This document shows, piece after piece, positions 39,250-46,345 of a stretch of DNA of 64,000 nucleotides. Both the position numbers and the translations under genes were made by a program. Below the pieces are notes generated by a model. That model saw only the letters and a program-made list of their open reading frames with translations, searched no databases and had not been told where the DNA came from. How positions within the stretch are numbered: the first letter of the stretch is position 1; every line of letters starts with the position of its first letter. The stretch is taken from contig CACXUY010000003.1 of the NCBI GenBank assembly GCA_902770965.1, positions 1 to 64,000 on the forward strand. The letters are read 5' to 3'. The stretch is from an uncultured Lachnospiraceae bacterium. Its GTDB lineage: Bacteria > Bacillota > Clostridia > Lachnospirales > Lachnospiraceae.

Positions 39250-39278
39250 AAAGCACGAGAGAAATGGAGAATTCTGGT

Positions 39279-40160
39279 ATGGGTTTATATACTGATGAAG
39301 AAGTGATGCACAAGGCTGAGGTGTTGGTCGAGGCGCTTCCTTATATACAGAAATTCAACAGGAAAATAATCGTAGTAAAGTACGGCGGTTCGGCCATGAT
39401 GGACGATTCGCTTAAGAAGAGCGTCATCAAAGACGTGGTGCTTCTCAAGCTCGTCGGGTTCAAGCCAATCATAGTACATGGCGGCGGTAAGGATATAAGC
39501 AAATGGGTTCAGCGTTCCGGGATGGAGCCGAGGTTTATCAATGGTCTCAGGGTCACCGATGAGAACACGCTTGAGATAGCTGAGATGGTGCTCAACCGGG
39601 TAAACAAGAGCCTGGTACAGCTTGTTGAGGAGCTCGGCGTCCGTGCCGTCGGAATAAGCGGGAAGGACGGGGGCATGCTGAAGGTGCGCCGCCGCTACTC
39701 GAACGGTCAGGACATAGGTTTTGTCGGAGAGGTGGAGTCAGTCGACACCAAGATAATCATGGATATGCTCAATAACGATTATCTCCCGATCATTTGCCCC
39801 ATAGGCTATGATGAGAATTATCATTCCTATAATGTAAATGCCGATGAGGCCGCCTGTGCCATAGCGAGCGCGGTGAACGCGAACAAGCTTGCCTTTTTGA
39901 CCGACACAGAGGGCGTGTTCCGTGATTTTTCGGACAAGGACTCCTTTATCCCCAGGATGACGGTCCAGGAAGCAGAGGAATTCATCAAGGGTGGTTACGC
40001 GACGGGCGGCATGCTTCCCAAGCTTGAGAATTGTATCGCCGCTCTGAACAACGGCGTGTCCCGCGTCCATATTCTTGACGGACGCATTGCTCACTGCCTC
40101 CTGCTTGAATTCTTCACAAACAAAGGAATCGGAACTGCCATCATAAACGATGAGATGTAG
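39279..40160 (+). CDS. argB: Acetylglutamate kinase
   Basis: Phosphorylates N-acetylglutamate, second step of arginine synthesis. The 293-residue protein has the amino-acid kinase ATP loop VVKYGGSAM (about 32-40), the substrate-binding [11 protein letters not shown] (about 65-75) and the distal [10 protein letters not shown] (about 242-251). I start at 39279 because GGAG lies 9 bases upstream; ATG 39264 has a poorly spaced site and adds five residues. It belongs to the argCJBD operon. Confidence 0.95.
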   Translation: MGLYTDEEVMHKAEVLVEALPYIQKFNRKIIVVKYGGSAMMDDSLKKSVIKDVVLLKLVGFKPIIVHGGGKDISKWVQRSGMEPRFINGLRVTDENTLEIAEMVLNRVNKSLVQLVEELGVRAVGISGKDGGMLKVRRRYSNGQDIGFVGEVESVDTKIIMDMLNNDYLPIICPIGYDENYHSYNVNADEAACAIASAVNANKLAFLTDTEGVFRDFSDKDSFIPRMTVQEAEEFIKGGYATGGMLPKLENCIAALNNGVSRVHILDGRIAHCLLLEFFTNKGIGTAIINDEM

Positions 40161-40189
40161 ATATATGATCAAAGAGCAAGGAGAAGAAG

Positions 40190-41383
40190 ATGAATACACA
40201 GGAGATAATTGCGGAAGGCGAACAGTATCTGCTTCATACATATAATCGCTATCAGATCGTCCTCGACCATGGCGATGGCATGTATCTTTATGACACCGAT
40301 GGCAGGAAGTATCTGGATTTTTGCGCGGGAATAGCCGTATTCGCGCTTGGTTACAACAACAAAGAGCTGAATGACGCGATCACGGCACAGCTTGGAAAGA
40401 TAGTCCATACCTCAAACTATTTCTACAATGAGGCCGCCTGCGAGGCCGCAAGAAAGCTCGTCACCGCTGCGGGGATGAAGCGCGTTTTCTTTACGAACAG
40501 CGGAACAGAGGCGGTGGAGGGGGCTCTGAAGTCGGCCTTAAGATACGCGTATGACCGCGACGGACAGGGAGGCCATGAGATCATCGCCATGCGGCATTCA
40601 TTTCATGGGCGCAGCCTGGGCGCTCTGTCCGTGACGATGAACGACCATTACCAGGATCCCTTCAGGCCGCTGCTTGCAGGAATCAAAGAAGCGACCTTCA
40701 ACGACCTTGAAAGCGTCAAGGCCGCGGTCACGGACAAGACCTGTGCCATCATCCTTGAACCTGTACAGGGCGAGGGCGGCATCTATCCTGCGGAAGAGGG
40801 GTTCCTCAAGGGCCTGCGCGGTCTCTGCGATGAGAAGGACATCCTGCTTATATTTGATGAGATACAGTGCGGCATGGGAAGGACGGGAACTATGTTCGCC
40901 TGCCAGCGCTATGGGGTGAAGCCCGACATCATGACCGTCGCGAAAGCCTTGGGCTGCGGTCTTCCTATCGGAGCGTTCTTGACAAATGACAAGGCCGCTT
41001 CACTTGTCCCCGGAGATCACGGCAGTACCTACGGCGGCAATCCTTTGGTCTGCGCCGCCGCGTCGAAGATATTTGACCTTTATGAGGAGCTTGGAATCCT
41101 TGAAAATGTGCGTTCGACAGGCGATTACCTGTATGAGACTCTCGAGAGGTTCGCGAAGGAAAACAAAGAGGTCATAGGACACCGCGGCATAGGCCTCATG
41201 CAGGGACTGGAATTTTCCATGCCGGTGAGTGACATCATAAAGTCTGCTCAGGCAAAGGGACTCATACTGATAAACGCGGGGAGCAATATTCTTCGTTTTG
41301 TGCCTCCGCTCATCTGCACAAAGGAAAATGTGGATGAGATGGCCGCGATCATGGAAGAAGTGATGAAAGATTTGAACGCGTGA
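40190..41383 (+). CDS. argD: Acetylornithine aminotransferase
   Basis: PLP enzyme converting N-acetylglutamate semialdehyde to acetylornithine; some members also serve in lysine synthesis as succinyl-DAP aminotransferase. The 397-residue class III aminotransferase has NSGTEAVEGALKSA (about 103-116), SFHGRSLGALS (about 136-146), the metal-free cofactor pocket FDEIQCGMGRTG (about 223-234) and the PLP lysine in TVAKALGCGLPIGA (about 249-262). It is last in argCJBD, with AAGGAG before the ATG. Confidence 0.95.
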   Translation: MNTQEIIAEGEQYLLHTYNRYQIVLDHGDGMYLYDTDGRKYLDFCAGIAVFALGYNNKELNDAITAQLGKIVHTSNYFYNEAACEAARKLVTAAGMKRVFFTNSGTEAVEGALKSALRYAYDRDGQGGHEIIAMRHSFHGRSLGALSVTMNDHYQDPFRPLLAGIKEATFNDLESVKAAVTDKTCAIILEPVQGEGGIYPAEEGFLKGLRGLCDEKDILLIFDEIQCGMGRTGTMFACQRYGVKPDIMTVAKALGCGLPIGAFLTNDKAASLVPGDHGSTYGGNPLVCAAASKIFDLYEELGILENVRSTGDYLYETLERFAKENKEVIGHRGIGLMQGLEFSMPVSDIIKSAQAKGLILINAGSNILRFVPPLICTKENVDEMAAIMEEVMKDLNA

Positions 41384-41396
41384 ACCACAATTGCAC

Positions 41397-41425
41397 TTGA
41401 AAAAGGCAAATATCTCTAGTAAACT
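41397..41425 (+). promoter_or_regulatory. Possible promoter of comEA
   Basis: TTGAAA (41397-41402), a 17-base spacer and TAAACT (41420-41425). A GC stem, TCCGGCTTCC...GGAGGCCGGA, covers the ribosome site just before comEA and could limit its translation. Confidence 0.45.
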
Positions 41426-41472
41426 TATAGTGGACTATAAAAGGGGGTCCGGCTTCCGGAAGGAGGCCGGAT

Positions 41473-42255
41473 ATGTTATTTAATTATAAGAAGCACCTGA
41501 TGTGGCTGCCGGCCGCGGCTTTGATTCTTGCGGCGGGCATAGGTTACAGCTGTTCATTTCACGCAGGCTCCGATGAGGCTCAGGCGTATAGGCTGCCGGT
41601 CTCTGAAATCTCAGAAGAAACGGCTGACGGGCAGGACGCGGCTGTTTCTGTTGATAGTGAAGAGCATGCGTCTGGAGGGGAAGCATCCGCCGGTTTTAGC
41701 GGCGGCCAAGAGCAGGCGTCCGGCGAGGCGGCTTCTGCCTTAGAGGCGGATCCTGCCTTGGAGACGGCGTCCGCGTCTGTGATATGGGTGCATGTGTGCG
41801 GCAGCGTGCGCTCAGAGGGCGTGTACAGCTTGCCGGAAGGGAGCAGGGTCAAGGACGCCATAGACGCGGCAGGAGGATTTGCCGAGGACGCTGACCGAAG
41901 CTATCTCAATCTTGCAGCCATTGTTGCTGATGCCACGAAGGTCTATGTGCCGGCTGAGGGCGAAGCTACTGCTTCTGATCTGTTATATGGAAGCGGATCT
42001 TCTGCATCTCAGGAAATTATTATCGCGTCTCAACCTGCCGGTAACGGCGCGGCTGAGACTAAGGTCGATATCAACAAGGCATCGGTTCAGGAGCTGATGT
42101 CGCTCCCCGGCATAGGCCGGGCGAAGGCGGAGGCTATTTTTTCATACAGGGAGGAGCATGGCTTTTTCAGTTCGCCCGAAGAGATCAAGAAGGTATCCGG
42201 TATAGGCGACGGGATTTATAAAAAGCTTGAGTCAAGGATCAAAACAGGAGGTTAG
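41473..42255 (+). CDS. comEA: ComEA-type DNA-binding competence protein
   Basis: Binds double-stranded DNA at the cell surface for uptake. The 260-residue protein has an N-terminal anchor (about 8-27), an unusually long Ala/Glu/Ser-rich linker (about 28-100), an SLBB domain (VIWVHVCGSVRSEGVYSLPEG, 101-121 onward) and a C-terminal helix-hairpin-helix pair (INKASVQELMSLPGIGRAKA, about 199-218, and KKVSGIGDGIYKKL). AAGGAGG precedes the ATG. The response regulator starts 2 bases after its stop. comEC lies 4 kb downstream on the same strand, so DNA uptake is encoded here around a two-component system. Confidence 0.93.
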   Translation: MLFNYKKHLMWLPAAALILAAGIGYSCSFHAGSDEAQAYRLPVSEISEETADGQDAAVSVDSEEHASGGEASAGFSGGQEQASGEAASALEADPALETASASVIWVHVCGSVRSEGVYSLPEGSRVKDAIDAAGGFAEDADRSYLNLAAIVADATKVYVPAEGEATASDLLYGSGSSASQEIIIASQPAGNGAAETKVDINKASVQELMSLPGIGRAKAEAIFSYREEHGFFSSPEEIKKVSGIGDGIYKKLESRIKTGG

Positions 42256-42257
42256 AG

Positions 42258-42941
42258 ATGGCACGGGTTCTTGTTGTCGATGATGAGAAGAGTATCGTGA
42301 AGGGGATACGCTTCAGCCTTTTGCAAGACGCATATGAGGTGGACTGCGCATATGACGGTGAAGAAGCCATTGAGATGGCGAAGAAGACGGAGTACGATGT
42401 CGTTCTCCTGGATCTGATGCTTCCGAAGCTTGATGGCATTCAGGTTTGCCAGCAGATCAGGGATTTCTCTGACATGCCTATCATCATGCTGACCGCAAAA
42501 AACGACGACATGGACAAGATACTGGGGTTGGAATTCGGCGCGGATGATTACGTCACGAAGCCGTTCAACATCCTTGAACTAAAAGCCAGGATCAAGGCCA
42601 TCATCCGCCGCAATCAGAAAAAAGCGAAGTCTGCCGGGGACAAGAATGTCACAAAGGGAGAGTTCGAACTCATGGCTGAGAGCCGCAGGCTTTTCCGTGA
42701 TGGCAAGGAGATAAACCTGACAGCCAAGGAATATGACTTGATAGAGCTTTTGATCAGCAATCCCGGCACAGTATATTCAAGGGAACAGCTGCTGAATATA
42801 GTGTGGGGGGCTGATTTCCCCGGAGATCTGAGGACGGTTGACGTACATATCCGCCGTCTGAGAGAGAAGGTTGAGAAGAATCCAAGCGATCCCAGATATG
42901 TCTGTACAAAATGGGGAGTAGGATACTACTATAAGGTTTAA
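42258..42941 (+). CDS. OmpR/PhoB-type response regulator
   Basis: A 227-residue transcription factor. The receiver domain (about 3-115) has DDEKS (8-12), the phospho-acceptor Asp52 in LLDLMLP, the Thr of ML-TAK and the Lys of VTKPFN; a winged-helix DNA-binding domain follows (about 130-226, with YDLIELLISNPGTVYSREQ and the closing KWGVGYYYKV). AGGAGG precedes the ATG. It is 2 bases from comEA and abuts the kinase, so the partners are certain. It resembles WalR/MtrA-like regulators of cell-wall genes. Confidence 0.93.
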   Translation: MARVLVVDDEKSIVKGIRFSLLQDAYEVDCAYDGEEAIEMAKKTEYDVVLLDLMLPKLDGIQVCQQIRDFSDMPIIMLTAKNDDMDKILGLEFGADDYVTKPFNILELKARIKAIIRRNQKKAKSAGDKNVTKGEFELMAESRRLFRDGKEINLTAKEYDLIELLISNPGTVYSREQLLNIVWGADFPGDLRTVDVHIRRLREKVEKNPSDPRYVCTKWGVGYYYKV

Positions 42942-44822
42942 ATGATGCAGAACAACAACGATTACGATGGTGAGATAGATGACCTGGCTTCCGGCTATGA
43001 AGACAGTATAAGAGAATGGGATGAAGACAGTATAAGAGAATGGGATGAAGACGATATGTCGGAGTCCGGGGATTTATACGATGATTCATGGTCCCAGGAG
43101 TCTGTCCCACAGGAAAGAGAAGCTGCTCCCCGGACTGAAGAAGCTATTATCAAGACTGAAGAAGCCGCTCCCCGGACCGAAGAAGCCGCTCCCCGGACCG
43201 AGGAAGCCGCTCCTCAGGCCAGAGATGCTGTTTTACGGAATAGAGATGCTGCCACTCAATCCCGGGATACTGCTTCACAGATCAAGGAGATCGAAGAGAG
43301 TGGTTCTTTGCAGAACATGAAGGATATTTTTGGCTCGCCTTCTTCAGTCGGCAGGGCCAAGGATACGAATGGCGGGGAGAAGCAGAGCAAGAAAAGAACA
43401 CGCAGGATATTCAGTCTCCGCCTGTGGCTGTTTTTTATCATCCTGACTGTCGTGGCTCTTCCTACCTTTATTTTATCAGTGACATTGATCAGGAGTGTCA
43501 GGCGCGTTGAACTGCAGAATTCGATCAACGAGATGAAAAGCCAGGCGATGATACTTGCGACGAAGCTGGCATCCGAGGATTATTTCAATAATCTGTCGGA
43601 TAGCACGTTGTCCGACATAATACGTCAGCAGGCTGACATCATCAATGGCAGGATTCAGGTAATAAATGATTCATACCGCGTGGTTGACGACACTTATGTG
43701 ACAGATATCAATAGGTTTAACTATTCCGAGAACGTCATCAAGTGCATGGTGGGGAATGGCGGAGAGACCAGCTTTGAAACGACGGATTTCGTGGAGATAT
43801 CACAGCCGATAATAAAAGCGGATGCCAACAGCCGTTCCGGCAAGATAGTCGGAGTGCTGACAGTGTCCGCGGACAAGAAGAATATGGTTCAGATGGTGGG
43901 GGCACTCACAGAGCTATCAGTGCTCCTGCTGCTTTTGCTGGCTGTCATTATGGTACCGCTGCTGCTCATCGTCACCTGGTATCTCGTGCGGCCCTTCAAT
44001 GAGCTGCAAAGACAGATCGCAAGGACGCAGGAGAGCGATATCAATGATATCGTGAATGAGCGGACGTATAAGGAGACTGCGCAGCTCAGCGATTCTTTTA
44101 ACGAATCATACGGCAGGCTTGCCGCCCTCAGCCAATCCAGGCAGGAATTCGTGTCGAACGTTTCTCATGAGCTGAAGACGCCTATCACTTCGATACGTGT
44201 TCTGGCTGATTCTTTGATGGGCATGGACAACGTTCCTATAGAGCTTTATCGGGAGTTTATGGCGGATATTTCGGGCGAGATAGACCGGGAGGCGAAGATC
44301 ATAGACGACCTGCTCTCCCTCACAAAGCTGGAGAAATCCGCAGATGCGCTTGACATTTCTAAGGTGAACGTGAACGATTCTATGGAACTCATACTCAAGA
44401 GACTGAGCCCTATAGCTAAACAGCGGAATGTTGAGCTGCTTTTCGAGAGCTTCCGCCCCGTAGTCGCGGAGATTGATGATGTGAAATTCTCGCTGGCCAT
44501 AACTAACATCGTTGAGAACGCGATCAAGTACAATGTTGAAGGCGGCTGGGTAAAGCTCTCGCTGAACGCTGACTATCAATATTTCTTCATTAAGATCTCG
44601 GACAGCGGAGTCGGCATACCTGAGGACGAGACGGAGAAGGTATTCGACCGTTTCTATCGAGTCGATAAGGCGCGTTCCAGGGAGACGGGAGGAACAGGCC
44701 TTGGGCTTTCTATAACCAAATCGATAGTCACGATGCATCACGGGGCTATACGCGTGTATTCCAAAGCGGGCGAGGGTTCGACATTTATCGTCAGGACGCC
44801 GCTCAATTATCTTGAGAATTGA
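42942..44822 (+). CDS. Sensor histidine kinase with long acidic cytoplasmic N-terminus
   Basis: Partner of the preceding regulator, 626 residues. Residues 1-155 form a polar, acidic, repeat-rich region absent from ordinary kinases of this class (EDSIREWD twice, and EEAAPRTEE-like units). Then come helix 1 (about 164-186), an extracellular sensor domain (about 187-322), helix 2 (about 323-348), a HAMP region, the phosphorylation site VSHELKTP with His409, and the ATPase domain with NIVENAIKYN (N box), DSGVGIP and GGTGLGLSI (G boxes). The start directly follows the regulator's stop; AAGG about 7 bases upstream supports it. Confidence 0.93.
   Translation: MMQNNNDYDGEIDDLASGYEDSIREWDEDSIREWDEDDMSESGDLYDDSWSQESVPQEREAAPRTEEAIIKTEEAAPRTEEAAPRTEEAAPQARDAVLRNRDAATQSRDTASQIKEIEESGSLQNMKDIFGSPSSVGRAKDTNGGEKQSKKRTRRIFSLRLWLFFIILTVVALPTFILSVTLIRSVRRVELQNSINEMKSQAMILATKLASEDYFNNLSDSTLSDIIRQQADIINGRIQVINDSYRVVDDTYVTDINRFNYSENVIKCMVGNGGETSFETTDFVEISQPIIKADANSRSGKIVGVLTVSADKKNMVQMVGALTELSVLLLLLLAVIMVPLLLIVTWYLVRPFNELQRQIARTQESDINDIVNERTYKETAQLSDSFNESYGRLAALSQSRQEFVSNVSHELKTPITSIRVLADSLMGMDNVPIELYREFMADISGEIDREAKIIDDLLSLTKLEKSADALDISKVNVNDSMELILKRLSPIAKQRNVELLFESFRPVVAEIDDVKFSLAITNIVENAIKYNVEGGWVKLSLNADYQYFFIKISDSGVGIPEDETEKVFDRFYRVDKARSRETGGTGLGLSITKSIVTMHHGAIRVYSKAGEGSTFIVRTPLNYLEN
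42999..43046 (+). repeat. 24-bp coding tandem repeat in the kinase gene
   Basis: GAAGACAGTATAAGAGAATG plus GGAT occurs twice, at 42999-43022 and 43023-43046. A second 24-bp array (GAAGAAGCCGCTCCCCGGACC type) follows at about 43130-43215. Both keep the reading frame. Confidence 0.9.
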
Positions 44823-44867
44823 TGATCAGTACAGCGGCAGGCGGTGTTTGCACATCAGAGTGACACA

Positions 44868-44936
44868 CGCAGCGCCTCTGGCCGTTCCGCAAAGAGGGAT
44901 TCCCGGCATCCCGAGCCAGGGTTGCTGAACAGTTAC
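44868..44936 (-). repeat. Family-2 element, left half (inverted)
   Basis: CGCAGCGCCTCTGGCCGTTC through AGGGTTGCTGAACAGTTAC is the inverted left half of the full copy at 49819. It directly abuts the family-1 element at 44937. Confidence 0.85.
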
Positions 44937-45052
44937 TTTAGAAGTCGGCCCCCGCGAAGCGGGTGGCCATACAGGGATGCATACATACACCGCCTGTATG
45001 CTGCCACATCTTTCATACGTTGTGGCAGCACAGGCGTGCTATGGATGTTTAC
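44937..45052 (-). repeat. Family-1 dispersed palindromic element, full copy (inverted)
   Basis: About 116 bp in inverted orientation, nearly identical to the copy at 32940 (CAGGCG-type stem). Together with the family-2 half-element it fills the 382-base gap between the kinase and GerMN genes. No promoter is obvious; 45053-45204 shows nothing else. Confidence 0.9.
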
Positions 45053-45204
45053 CATATGTGTTTGATGATTAATAGCCGGATAAATGGTTTTATACGGGAT
45101 ACGGGTAAAGTGCTATAGGCAGCGGCATCTTAGTCATATGTGCTGTGGTTTAGCTGCAAGTGATGAGAGATGCAGAGGTTTATTATTGGAGAGATGCTTG
45201 AAAC

Positions 45205-46203
45205 ATGAATACAGATGCTGATAAAAGGGATAATAAGCCCCGGCTTTCAGAAGCCCTGCGTCATTGTCGGCAGCGAGTACGCGCCAAGGCAGTATTGTGC
45301 GCTGCCATGCTTGTGCTGGTCTCTGTTTTGTGCGGCTGCGAGAGCGGGAAAGAGGCTGAAAGGATAAAGGTCTATTTCGAGAACACGAGCGCCACAAAGC
45401 TTGTGACTGTCGATTACCACCCTGCTGCTGCCGAGGACCTGGATATTGTCTGGGAGCTTTTTGACTATATGCAGAACGCGGTGCGCACGGATATCATAGC
45501 TGCCGTTCCTGCTTCATTTCAATTAACCTACGCGGATATCAGCCAGAATACTCTCACGTTGGAGCTGAAGGGTTCATATGATGACATGTCGAGTAATTCG
45601 AAGCTGCTCATGGCTGCCGCGCTGACCAAGACGATGACTCAGCTTAGCAGTGTCACATATTTGCTGCTGAAGGTCAACGGTGAGATGGCAAAGGATGCTG
45701 GCGGGGATGAGTACGGGATACTCCGCTCGGCTCTTTTTGTGGATGTCGCTGCTGACGATCCGAATAATTTCATCAACTCAAATATGACGCTGTATTATTC
45801 CAATCTGGCCGGTGACGCTTTGGTACGCGAGGATTTATCCGTCATCTACAGGCGGGGTACATCTTTGGAGAGGACTGTCGTTGAGCAGCTTATCAGAGGA
45901 CCTCAGATCGGAAGCAGCAACGTCAAAAGGACGCTGCCCTCGACAGAGAGTGTGCTGTCCATAGCCGTGACCGACAGGATATGTTACGTGAACCTCAGCC
46001 AGGATCTGCAGTATGAGTCGCTGGGAGTATTTAACTACATACCCATATATTCGATCGTTGATTCGCTCGCGTCCCTTCAGACTGTGGACAAGGTTCAGAT
46101 CCTGATCAACGGCAGTGTACTGACGACAGATATCGGAGATCGGGTATCGGTATCTACCCCCATGGATCCTGATTACGGCTATGTGGAAGGAGCGATGCGC
46201 TGA
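45205..46203 (+). CDS. GerMN-domain lipoprotein
   Basis: A 332-residue exported protein. A polar 27-residue start precedes the hydrophobic signal (AVLCAAMLVLVSV) and the lipobox LCGC (Cys about 47). The mature part contains GerMN-type sequence, clearest in TSLERTVVEQLIRGP (about 213-227) and ICYVNLSQDL. GerMN domains occur in spore germination protein GerM and in mycobacterial LpqB. Because it follows a response regulator and kinase, a role with that kinase at the membrane is plausible, as for LpqB with MtrAB. Its 3' end is duplicated before comEC. Confidence 0.85.
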   Translation: MNTDADKRDNKPRLSEALRHCRQRVRAKAVLCAAMLVLVSVLCGCESGKEAERIKVYFENTSATKLVTVDYHPAAAEDLDIVWELFDYMQNAVRTDIIAAVPASFQLTYADISQNTLTLELKGSYDDMSSNSKLLMAAALTKTMTQLSSVTYLLLKVNGEMAKDAGGDEYGILRSALFVDVAADDPNNFINSNMTLYYSNLAGDALVREDLSVIYRRGTSLERTVVEQLIRGPQIGSSNVKRTLPSTESVLSIAVTDRICYVNLSQDLQYESLGVFNYIPIYSIVDSLASLQTVDKVQILINGSVLTTDIGDRVSVSTPMDPDYGYVEGAMR

Positions 46204-46345
46204 ATGATATCATTAGTGTACGTACCTGTTAACATGACTGCGTCTATGCGGAAGGAGCGATGCGCTGAATGATATCATCGGTTTATGTACCTGTTAACAT
46301 GACTGCGTCTATGTGGATGGAGCGATACTCTGGATGATAAAAAGA
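46180..46345 (+). repeat. 65-bp tandem triplication at the GerMN-comEC junction
   Basis: Units begin at 46180, 46245 and 46310. Each starts TATGTGGAAGGAGCGAT and contains TGAATGAT (TGGATGAT in the third). The first holds the GerMN stop codon. The third, partly diverged, provides the ribosome site and ATG of comEC. Confidence 0.93.

Noticed and set aside
44844..45065. 73-codon frame between the kinase and GerMN genes
   Set aside because: It consists entirely of family-1 and family-2 repeat sequence.
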